A DNA stretch of 64,000 nt, taken from assembly GCA_911728435.2 (NCBI GenBank), contig OU452216.1, positions 985,981 to 1,049,980 on the forward strand, given 5' to 3'. How positions within the stretch are numbered: position 1 is the stretch's first letter; the number at the start of each line of letters is the position of its first letter. The notes beneath the pieces were generated by a model. The model had not been told where the DNA came from, did no database searches, and was given only the letters and a program-made list of their open reading frames with translations. Of the stretch, positions 10,751 to 19,187 are shown in pieces. Source of the stretch: Apoderus coryli. Lineage: Eukaryota; Arthropoda; Insecta; Coleoptera; Attelabidae. The position numbers were made by a program, and so were the translations under genes.

Positions 10751-12478
10751 TTGGCTAAAACACCTTCGTGCCATACTTTGTCAAATGCCTTTTCCATGTC
10801 AAGTAGTACCAGATTAGTTACCTGGTGTCTGTTAAAAGCCAGTTTAGCATCATGGACGATCTTCGACGTTAGCATGGCAGTACTGTGACCTGATCTAAAA
10901 CCGAACTGCTCCTGTGGCGTCAGTCTTAGTCTGTCATCTATTTTGTTTATTTTTGTCAGGATTATTTTTTCTGTGACTTTGGATAAGGTGTTGAGGAAGG
11001 AAATGGGTCGGTAACTATTGGGGTCTTGAGGTTTACCAGGTTTGAGGAAGGGGATCACTATGGCCTCTTTCCACTTTTTTGGAAAGTACTGCAACTTCAA
11101 AATGGCATTTATGATGTAAGTTATTTGGACCAGTGCTTTTCTGCTAAGGTTTTTGAGTAGCAAGTTGTCAATTGCATCTGGTCCTGGTGCCTTATTATTA
11201 GGGAGTTTTTTAATAATTTGCAGCACCTCGCCTGGGGTGGAGAGCAGTTTTACCATTATGTTACGAGGATAGTCTGTAGTGGAAGGAATACGAGAATATT
11301 CATTTTCAATGTCGGTATGTTGTGGTGTGGAATTGGGTAGAGGCGTATACACCCTGTATAGGTGATTTGCAATCGTCTCTACCTTCTCCATGTCTGTTAC
11401 TGAGTCCCTGTCATTTACTATCAATGTCGGTATTTGCGGGAATGTTCTCTTTATTGCCTTAGTCAGTTTCCATATAAAATTGTCTCGTATGTTCAAGTGC
11501 CGTAATTTATCTGCCCACACGTTGTTCTTGTGTTGTTTTATTTTGTCAGATATTGTATTTTGTAGCTCTTTGGCCCGTTCTCTATCGATAGCATGCCTCG
11601 TACGCTGCCACCTTTTCCGAATGCGATTCTTGAATTTGATTAGATTCAAGATGTCAGGTGGTAGCCTGTCTTGCGCCGGTCTTTGGGGCACTTTTTCAGC
11701 TACTATATCCCTAGTTTTTTGTATTATATGCGTTTGTCTATTTCCCTGTCTATGTCGCGTGAAGTCCGTATGTCCATGTTTAGTGTTATTTGTCTGTCTA
11801 GTAGTCGTCTGTATTTAGTCCAGTCTGTGTTTTTGTAAGCAAAAATAAGCCTCTGGTTTTTATTGACCACTTGCCGATTCAGTTCGAACACAATTGGATT
11901 GTGATCACTGCTGAGTTCATTGACGGCATTCAGGTTTATGTAGTGGTTGTAATTTTTGTTTAGTACAATGTCTATGTACGTCGGTCGTGTCCTGTTAGGT
12001 GGTATATGTGTGGGCATTTCTGTATGTACGACCTGTATGTCCTGTTCGTTAACGTAATTTCGTAGTCTGACGCCATTTGAGTTGTTTATATGGTTACCTC
12101 ATTCCGTATGTCTGCAGTTGAGATCCCCAAACACAATTACTTTTTGGCCCAGTCCGCACATTAAGTCCAAGTCCCTGTCAGATAGTCGCCTATCAGAATG
12201 AGTCCTGTTGCGAGTCTGATCGTAATAGTCTCAAGTCCGTTTTGGATCTGTGGGATAAGGGTGTGAGGAACACTATTTTTAACAAGGATAGCTCTACCCC
12301 TTTTGCCGTCAGTAGTGTCATTCCTGTAGACTGTGTAATTACGCAGCCGAAGTCTGTGTCTGTCCGTCAATTTCGTCTCATTTACAGCCATGATGTCTAT
12401 AGAGCGCGTTAGAATGAAATTAATCAACTCCGGAATTTTTCGTCCCAGAGAGTTTGCATTCCACGAACAGAGTTTCAA
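10741..12478 (-). pseudogene. Jockey-like ORF2 (endonuclease + RT), broken
   Basis: The minus-strand frame starting at 12478 gives the AP-endonuclease N-terminus (LCSWNANSLGRKIPELINF, then AVNETKLT). The frame at 12017-11724 gives its end (TYIDIVLNKN and ELSSDHNPIVFEL, with the catalytic SDH). The frame at 11691 gives linker and RT with LPNNKAPGPDAIDN, IPFLKPGKPQDPNSYRPISFL, QFGFRSGHST and LDMEKAFDKVWH. These are textbook Jockey motifs. The GVPQGS and YADD boxes and the 3' end are absent because the copy is cut at 10741. The endonuclease lies in two or more frames. Confidence 0.85.
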
Positions 12479-14225
12479 AGCGAATGTTTTTTAACAATTG
12501 AATTTTGAAAGCTCCTGGAGTACGCACAGTTTTGACATTTTGTCCCTGTAAGCATAGAGTCAAGTTTCATTAAAACCTTTACAGCCTCGCTTAGGTTGAT
12601 CTTGCCTGCAATACTACCCGATACCCGGCCCAAGGCCTAGAGATCGCCCATAAGGTTGGGTGAAGCTTCACTTACATCATTCGTCACTCTTGGTGCCTGT
12701 TGGATGGACTGCGCCTGTGTTGCGAGAGACGCCGCTATTTTCTGTCGTTCTGTTTGTTGTCTGTTGGTCCACGGGTTTGTTTTTGGCTGAGTCCCTGTCT
12801 GTTGCTGTATGTATTCCTTCCGGCGAAGGAACACCTCACATCCCGTGTAGTTTGCGGGGTGTGCCCCGCCGCAATTAGCACACACAGCTGGTGAGTCTTT
12901 GGTTTTGATACATGTATTGGTCAAATGGTTTTGACCACACTTCAGACACTGCATCAGGCCTGGCATCGTCGGCATTGTGTAATCCTCTGTTCATTACGTC
13001 TCCGTTCCCACGTTACACGTGTATTTAGAACAATGTTTGCTTGCTCATTCAATGTTCTCAACGTGTAGTTATTCGTGGTTACAACCAGGAACAAAGGTCT
13101 ACCAGGGGTCTTCATTTTGAACACCTTTGAGACCGCGATGCCCAAGTCCTCTCTGAGATTGTCTTTAATGTCGGCCTCGTCTATCCCTGACAATCCCCGA
13201 ATGACAAACGCATGGTTTTTTCATCGGGAAGTGTATAGGTGTGGAAGTCCACGTTTTTGTCGGTGAGTAGTGTTTGTTTGTAGTTTTTGTACTCTGTCAA
13301 GTCCTTAATGTACAGCATGGTTGTTCCCGTTGCATATTTTAACGTGTACCCAAATTTAATTTGCTCATTAAGTTCGTTTACTAGGATGCGGTGATCGGTC
13401 GGTCTTCCTCTTAACACAATTGGTGGTATGCGCTGGTATTTCTTCTTGGTTTGTCGAGCCGGTTCATCGTTTTCGCTGTCACTGGTATCCGTGGTTGCCG
13501 CAGCGGTACGTTTCGTCTTCCTGATTCCAGGGGATCTTGGGCTGGTAGCACCTCGCTTAAGAGTCCCCCTTGCTGCTTCTGCGACTTCATTTGCTGTTGC
13601 GCTGCCAGGTAATTCTTGATTGGGTCTGAAGCTGCTAAACCTGTTCGTTGTGTTAGTAGGAGGCGATTTGAGTGATCGCCTCATTAGTAGCTTAGACAAC
13701 GTATGTTTAGGTTTTATAAACCCGCCCATGGCGGTTATCATTGGAGTTACCTGGCTCGTTGCTGGTGTAGTTTGACCTGCTTCAGTAGCGGGGAGATTGC
13801 TGGTCGTCTCCTTTGGAGTGGTCAGATCGGCGATTTTTTCCTTAGGGAACTTGTCGTTTGAGTCCATCGAAGAAGCCATGACGTCGGATAGACCTTCCTC
13901 AGTTTCTTTCACGCTGGAACCCGCCGATCGTGCAGGGCTAAGCGACGTGTTCCTGTGCCCAGTATCAATTTTGGGAGGTACTTTTGAAAGTGACCTTCCA
14001 AGTGCCGTGTGTGCCTCTTGCCTTTGTATAGCCCAGTTGTTTTTTAAAAGGTCTCTGTCGTCGCTTTCTTCACCATTGTAGAGCAGTGACTTATAGTGGT
14101 CACATATGGTACAGTGCTTTGGCTTAGATTTTTGCCCCTTTTTCGGAACAGCACCTTTGCTAACGTCATCTGTTTTGCTGTCACCAGACAACACGTTCCC
14201 TTTAGTAATAGCCCTTGTACCCTAC
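10750..14225 (-). mobile_element. Decayed Jockey-clade LINE, 3' part missing
   Basis: On the minus strand the order is ORF1 gag (14194 to 12637), endonuclease (12478 to about 11724) and RT (11691 to 10741). The element keeps its 5' half but stops in the middle of RT at LDMEKAFDKVWHEGVL. That is unusual, because LINE copies normally lose the 5' end; a later deletion or rearrangement at the BEL junction is the likeliest cause. Several frame breaks show it is old. The 5' end lies at about 14225, next to 5S rRNA-like sequence. Confidence 0.8.
12637..14194 (-). pseudogene. Jockey-like ORF1 gag, broken
   Basis: ATG at 14194 opens a 337-codon frame with a low-complexity, Ser/Thr/Pro-rich N-terminus (KPKHCTICDHYKSLL near the start). 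After it comes a PRE/C2HC-like region (PPIVLRGRPTDHRILV, GYTLKYATGTTMLYIKDLTEY). Two further frames continue it: 13193-12954 (VFKMKTPGRPLFLVVTTNNY, ending in RITQCRRCQA) and 12975-12637 (QCLKCGQNHLTNTC and CANCGGAHPANYTGC). The Cys/His clusters are the nucleic-acid-binding knuckles of Jockey gag. Two frameshifts and a short gap break the frame. Confidence 0.8.
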
Positions 14226-14417
14226 TCGATCAGGGCACAAGGCAGTTAAATTATTATATTATAGGTGTTTAAATATTTATTTTATATAGTGTATATTTTC
14301 TATCTGCACTAATAATATTAATGTTGTTAATATCAGTAGTAGTACCTACTGATATCGATCGTACTACTTATATTGCACGTATGATTGACCGTACACTTTG
14401 GCGATCAGCCAAATGCT

Positions 14418-14450
14418 CGGGACGAGAACGGGCATATTCAATGTGGTATG
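14418..14450 (-). pseudogene. 5S rRNA gene fragment
   Basis: GACGAGAACGGGCATATTCA and the following GTGGTATG match the 5' third of the complete 5S gene at 14596-14715, on the same strand, with about one difference. The rest of this 5S copy is missing. Confidence 0.7.
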
Positions 14451-14452
14451 CC

Positions 14453-14594
14453 TTGGGGATGAATTGGAGCATTTTGTGTGAAAGAAAAAGTGTTTCTCGT
14501 ACAGGATAGCTATACGTTTTCAACCATCTACAAAGGTTGAAAAAAAAATTGAGACATTTGGACATCCTGCATATAAAGTATCCAAAAAAAAAAA
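14453..14594. repeat. 5S spacer repeat unit 1
   Basis: A segment containing GAATTGGAGCATTTTGTGTG, AAAGTGTTTCTCGTACAGGA, a CTATACG word and GGACATCCTGCATATAAAG recurs at 14745-14874 and in shorter form at 14875-14995. On the minus strand the T-run at 14583-14595 lies directly downstream of the 5S gene and fits a pol III terminator. Confidence 0.7.
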
Positions 14595-14595
14595 A

Positions 14596-14715
14596 GAGGC
14601 AACGACACGTGGTGTTCCCAAGCGGTCACCCATCCAAGTACTAACCACGCCCGACACTGCTTGGCTTCCGTGATCGGACGAGAACGGGCATATTCAGTGT
14701 GGTATGGCCGTTGCC
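14596..14715 (-). rRNA. 5S rRNA: 5S ribosomal RNA gene
   Basis: The minus strand carries a complete 120-nt 5S rRNA. It starts GGCAACGGCCATACCAC and contains the conserved TTCTCGTCCGATCAC, an A-box-like AGCCAAGCAGTG, CGGGCGTGGTTAGTACTTGG (box C region) and GACCGCTTGGGAACACC, ending GTCGTTGCCTC. The 5' and 3' ends pair to form helix I. A run of T on the transcribed strand follows at once (14583-14595), which would end RNA polymerase III transcription. Partial 5S copies and repeated spacers on both sides show that this was a tandem cluster that has since been damaged. No obvious disabling change is seen, so it may still be transcribed. Confidence 0.93.
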
Positions 14716-14744
14716 GTGAAAATTTGAGTCACTCCCAACGATGC

Positions 14745-14995
14745 CTTGGGGACGAATTGGAGCATTTTGTGTGAAAGAAAAAGTGTTTTTCGTACAGGAT
14801 AGCTATACGCTTTCAACCATCTAGAAAGGTTACAAAAAAAAATTTAGAAATTTGGATATCCTGCATATAACGCAAAGAAAAAGTGTTTCTCGTACAGGAG
14901 AGCCATACGCTTTTTTGCATCTTACAACTGTTACAAAAAATATATTGAAATTTGGACATCCTGTATTTAAAGGATGCAAAAAAAAAACCCACCCG
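14745..14995. repeat. 5S spacer repeat units 2 and 3
   Basis: Unit 2 (14745-14874) and a shorter unit 3 (14875-14995) repeat the words of unit 1: GAAAGAAAAAGTG, CTCGTACAGGA(T/G)AGC, ATACGCTTT and TTGGA(T/C)ATCCTG(C/T)AT. Identity by eye is about 80-90%. Unit 3 starts within the repeat, so it is truncated. Confidence 0.75.
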
Positions 14996-15030
14996 AGTAC
15001 TAACCACGCTCGACACTGCTTGGCTTATTA
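14996..15030 (-). pseudogene. 5S rRNA gene fragment interrupted by Jockey piece
   Basis: CCGAGTACTAACCACGCTCG followed by ACACTGCTTGGCTT matches the middle of the 5S gene. It then breaks off into Jockey gag-like sequence. A further 5S piece (the 3' end on the minus strand, GGTGGTGTTCCCAAGCGGT) lies at 15224-15246. Confidence 0.7.
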
Positions 15031-15180
15031 TTGGTGGTGACAACTAAGTACAAGGGTCTACCAACCGACTTCACTTTAAATACTCTCCGATATTCCCAGT
15101 TCCTCAGACAGTTCGTCCTTTATGTCGTGCACATCCACTCCAGTGAGCCCCCGGAGAGGGAGGAATTTGTACATCATGTA
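15026..15180 (-). mobile_element. Second Jockey ORF1 fragment, inside 5S remnant
   Basis: TACAAGGGTCTACCAACCGA through the GACAGTTCGTCCTTTATGTC and CCACTCCAGTGAGCCCCCGG words parallels the gag stretch of the larger Jockey element at about 13075-13200 (same order and orientation, roughly 65-70% identical). It is therefore a related but different Jockey family. It sits between two pieces of a 5S gene copy. Confidence 0.6.
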
Positions 15181-15253
15181 CGTTAAAAATTAAGAAAAAA
15201 AAACAAACAAAAGGACAAAGACGGCAGGTGGTGTTCCCAAGCGGTTAAAATTC

Positions 15254-17340
15254 TGAATAATATTAAAGTAAAATTATATAAACATTATTGTTTTTTCTTA
15301 TTTATCACTTTGAAAATTATTTCAATATACCTAGTGTTATATTTAAATAAATTAACAACTGTATTATTATAAGAAATATAAATTATCCACACAAACTCTT
15401 TATAACATAACAAAGCAGCCATTCTTATCTCACCCTCTTCTCTCTTATCTTCCAAGAGAATGCAAGAGACTGGGGGACCGATCGATAATTCGCTAAACAG
15501 GTTTTTAGCATTCAGTAATTTGGTTATTATGGTATACACCTACTGAATCGTAACATTCGGCTATTCTGACCTGTAGACATCCTCGTGAACTTTGTAGAAA
15601 TTCACATTTCTATAAGGTCAGTGTTAAACCTGCCTTTCCAAATAATTGTAGGATTATTTCTAATCGTTTAATTCTCCCTCTACTGTATTAAATTAACACC
15701 TGGCTTAACGCAAGCGTTATTGGAGGCAGTGATTTTCGATTTAGTATTGTCCGAAAGTATATCTTCTGAGAAACATCTAGCTCGGTTACTGGTTGGCCTA
15801 TTAAAATGTCAGTTTGTTTGCTTGAGGGTACTACGAAAAATGTAGAAAACGTTTTTATGTCATCAACTGCAACTTCTTCGCAAATAACACCTAACGGATT
15901 TTTGACACCCAGTTTCAGATTCATCAGGTTCAATATTTAAATTAAGTTTATGAACCATGTTTTCCGTTATAATATTACACGCACTACCGAAGTCAATATA
16001 AGCCGAACACTGTTGATTTTTAACCTTGGCAGTTTGTTTTTTGTAAAATAATTGTCTTCCACGTGACCCTTTCGGTTGCAAAAGTTACAAGTTTTAAGTA
16101 ATAGAATTATTTTTTGGGCAAATCGATTTTTCATGTCCTGCTTCATGACACAAATAACATTTTATATTGTTTTCAATTTTAAAACCTTTTTCTTGGCGCG
16201 ACTGTCAGTCCAATTACTATACTATTAATACGATTTTCACTATTAGAATATGTCAATGATTCTGAGTTTGTAATAAAGAATTTTTACAACTTGTGGCTAT
16301 AGCACGCGATTTTATAAAACGATTGTTAACAGTATTAATAATAATGTCTATTATAATTTCATCACTTAATCCACAGTTTTGGCCTCAAGCTAATTTGCCA
16401 TAGTAAAAGTCTATTAGATTTTCTTCCCTATGCCTTTCAGTATTGATCAATTCCTTAAGTTTGCTATACATACCTGTTCTTGATGGAAAAGCTTCAGTCA
16501 AAATTATTTTCCAATTTTTCCAGCTTAAGTTTAACTCAATTTGATTGTTGTACCCGCTTTTCCTTTTAAGCGATTTACCATACAATATATTTTGGCTTTA
16601 TCGTCCCAACCAAAAACTTCTCCGGTAGAATCAATGCTCCGCAGCCACTGTTCCATGTTCATATTGTCCGAACTTCCATTAAAGAAAGGAACACTGTCTA
16701 TTTTTCCATGTCTTTGTTTTCAGTTTGCGCTTAAGCTTTTTAACTTCGTTACGCAATTTCCTATTATCTTTTGAACTTAAATTATCACTCGAACTATCAG
16801 AATTATTTATAACACTAGAACACGAACTAGAGCTACTTGAAGAAGTACTAACTAATACCTATTATTTACTACTAGGGAGATGCTAGTAAACACAGCAGAA
16901 AACTAACAATTAAGTAATTTATTTATTAATATTAATTTTATTAATTCAATAAGCACGTACGGTCTTTATTCCACTACTGAATTACATTTAAATAAATTAA
17001 CAACAACTGTAATATTTTAAGAAACATAAATTTATTCACACAACTCTTTATAACATAACAAAGCAGCCATTCTTATCTCACTAACTAGCCTGATCTCTCT
17101 TATGTTCCAAGAGAATGCAAAAGACTACCGGACCGATCCATTATTCGCTAAACAGGTGTTTAGAGCAGCATACGTTAATTTCCTTTTATACCGAGCCAAT
17201 AGGAACGTTCGCCCTTGGGTCGTGTTTCCGTGGGTGGCCGTCGCGGATCGGTGGCGTGCATTTCGCTTTGTTTTTGCTGTTTGAATATTTTGGCGCCATA
17301 AGCTAGTACTCTGAATAATATAAACATTATTCTATGCTCT
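15254..17340 (-). mobile_element. Gypsy-like LTR retrotransposon remnant
   Basis: Two direct repeats, about 15254-15545 and 16960-17340, share blocks in the same order: TTTAAATAAATTAACAAC, CTCTTTATAACATAACAAAG, CAGCCATTCTTATCTCAC, TCCAAGAGAATGCAA and ATTCGCTAAACAGGT. I read these as LTRs. Between them on the minus strand is a gag-protease remnant, so the 5' LTR is the right-hand one. Reverse transcriptase, RNase H and integrase are missing. The repeats are well diverged and differ in length, so exact ends are uncertain. A related piece at 25585-25690 may be another LTR fragment. Confidence 0.6.
15688..16870 (-). pseudogene. Gypsy-like gag-protease remnant
   Basis: Minus-strand frames give a gag segment (16585-16385: LSWKNWKIILTEAFPS, then RHREENLIDFYYGKLA) and a CCHC zinc knuckle CYLCHEAGHEKSIC at about 16110-16155. 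A retropepsin-like segment follows (16081-15863: CSAYIDFGSACNIITE), then post-protease sequence containing FVVPSSKQTDILIGQPV (15933-15688). The protease active site reads DFG where DSG or DTG is expected, so catalysis is lost. Frames are broken between the blocks. Confidence 0.65.
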
Positions 17341-17486
17341 GAATCTGTTACTAGATAAAAAGCAAAAACAAACTCGTTTATAACAGCAATTTTTATTGCT
17401 ACATATAAAATAATAATTTATAAGTTATAGTTGCGAATATTTTTTTACCCACGAGCTCCACAGTAAAAAGTTGCGAATATTATTGC

Positions 17487-17945
17487 ATTATGGAATCGAA
17501 AACTAAAAGGTAGGTAAACACACCATGTGTCCCATCTGTACAAATCAAGAAAAAATTTCCCGGCACGCTAATTTAATTACACATTTGGACAATATTCATA
17601 GCGTAAGTATTAAAGAAACAATATTAAATTTTAGGAATTCGGAAGAAATGGCATTCTGGATAGGACAGGAGAATAGAGAAGTAGATTATGCATGTCATAC
17701 GAGAAGAAAACTTGCTAATGGTGATGAGATTATAGTCTACAATTGTAACAGAACTAATTCTAAAGGTTTTTATGCCTATGTGCTAAATAATTGATAACAC
17801 AATGCCATTGTTTTATGTTAGGCTATACCAGCTTGTGTAAAAGTCGCAGTATGAAAGCGGGTGGTAGTATACACATTAACGGAACATGCCCTTGTAGAAT
17901 TGTGGTCCAAAATGGTATGTAATTCAAAAATAATTTATATCATTT
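17487..17945 (+). pseudogene. C2H2 + FLYWCH/FAR1-like block, copy 1
   Basis: The plus strand encodes a C2H2-like finger CPICTNQEKISRHANLITH..H (17525-17605). A region with FWIGQENREVDYACHTRRK and IIVYNCNRTNSKG follows. After a gap it continues SMKAGGSIHINGTCPCRI (17850-17915). The cysteine/histidine spacing and the YNCNRS..GS..I...CP.RI pattern match the N-terminal domain of insect proteins related to MULE/FAR1-type transposases. The gap contains GT..AG sites at the place where copy 2 (23940-24584) has a 58-bp intron. One base is missing after the acceptor, so this copy is frameshifted. Downstream exons are not seen. It could be a host paralogue or a MULE fragment. Confidence 0.6.
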
Positions 17946-18635
17946 GCAAGTCTTCATTGGTTATTTTTCATTACCTAAATTTATTAGGATCGGTTAGAGT
18001 TACCTTTATCGTGTTTTACTTTGTTTATGGTTTTTTGGATTTCAAATTTTTGTATTATTTCCAGTCTTTTATTTTTGCTATTCGTTCTTTGATCCCAATA
18101 TCCCAATTTTCGTTGACTTAATTCTAAACATAGCTCCCGATTTATACAACATAAGCATAGTTTAAACTATATGAGCAAAGATTAACGTACACTAATCTTT
18201 GATATGAGTAAGCGTATGTATCGACTTTTGCGTTTTAGAGGAAGTAGAGCTGAATTTCTTAATTCAAAATTTGCGTTTTATATGATACTGCATTATAACT
18301 GACTCTTGTAACGGTGCCTATGATTACAATGCATTCAACTTTTGTGTATTATCATTGTCTTTATAAACAAAAGGCAATGGCATTGTCTTTATAAACAAAG
18401 ACAGTGGCAATGGTATTATGCATATATTTATGATTATGCTGTATAAACCCGGCTTACAACAAGCAGACACGCGCACGATGATTCTCATTGGCTCGGTATA
18501 AAAGGAAATTAACGTATGCATACATTAAAATGCCAACGTGCCGAGCCAATCAGAGCATTTGGGGCGGGGCTTTCCTTGGCGCGCTTTTGAATTTGAATTT
18601 AACCGCTATTCAACCTATTTTGAAACTGAAATTAA
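17946..18635. other. AT-rich stretch with short repeats
   Basis: No gene is seen. The word ATTGTCTTTATAAACAAA occurs twice (18351 and 18380). GAGCCAAT boxes and ATACATTAAAATGCCAACGT (18519-18538) are shared with 17180-17215 and with 25590-25625, probably as dispersed LTR pieces. Confidence 0.4.
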
Positions 18636-18952
18636 GTCGATATTTAATTGGAATGAGTTTTTCAGTAAAATAATTTAAATATTAGTATGTATAAGGTATT
18701 CGCTAAGAAATTCTGTTGGACTTTCCTTCGTAGTAGGTATTTCTTGATATACCTAGCTTAAAAACCGTCATTTCGTATATCGGAAAAACGATACTCAAAT
18801 ATATTTATGTATAATTTGAAGATACCTATCTAATTTTAAAATCATTTTATGCATTACAGATAGTAAGAAATAAAAAAAGGCACATTATTCTCAATAGTTT
18901 ATTTTTACCTATATATATTAAATTATACACAATGATAACAAATAATAATTAT
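18636..18952 (+). repeat. Dispersed repeat R2, copy 1
   Basis: About 310 bp resembles 52668-52955 in the same orientation. Shared words include TTTTTCAGTAAAATAAT, GTATAAGGTATTCG, CATTTCGTAT, GTGACATTATTCTCAA-type sequence and TTAAATTATACACAATGATAA. The right end is the insertion point of the LINE at 18953. Confidence 0.75.
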
Positions 18953-19187
18953 TTTATTTATTTATTTTATTTATTTATTTATAAAAGACAGATACAGGTG
19001 TTATCCCAATTACACTGCTTTGTTTAATTTAACTTAACTTAACTTAACTTAAGCTCTACCTAACTTTAACTAAACTAAAAACTAACTTAAACATTAAACT
19101 TAAACAACATTAACTAATTTATGTTTCAAGACTTTAAACTTAAGGTTACATTTACTACATTAATTCTATAATTCACTAGATTATTTT

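Noticed and set aside
11390..14081. Plus-strand Cys/Leu-rich frames across the Jockey element
   Set aside because: They mirror the minus-strand Jockey ORFs, which carry all recognisable motifs.
17487..17525. GTAGGTAA after the first codons in both C2H2/FLYWCH-like copies, as a possible splice donor
   Set aside because: No acceptor lies between it and the finger in either copy. I kept the simpler reading.
19028..19056. TTAAC repeats that might suggest telomeric DNA
   Set aside because: Insect telomeric repeat is typically TTAGG. This run lies in the 3' UTR of a LINE and is only ~6 units.
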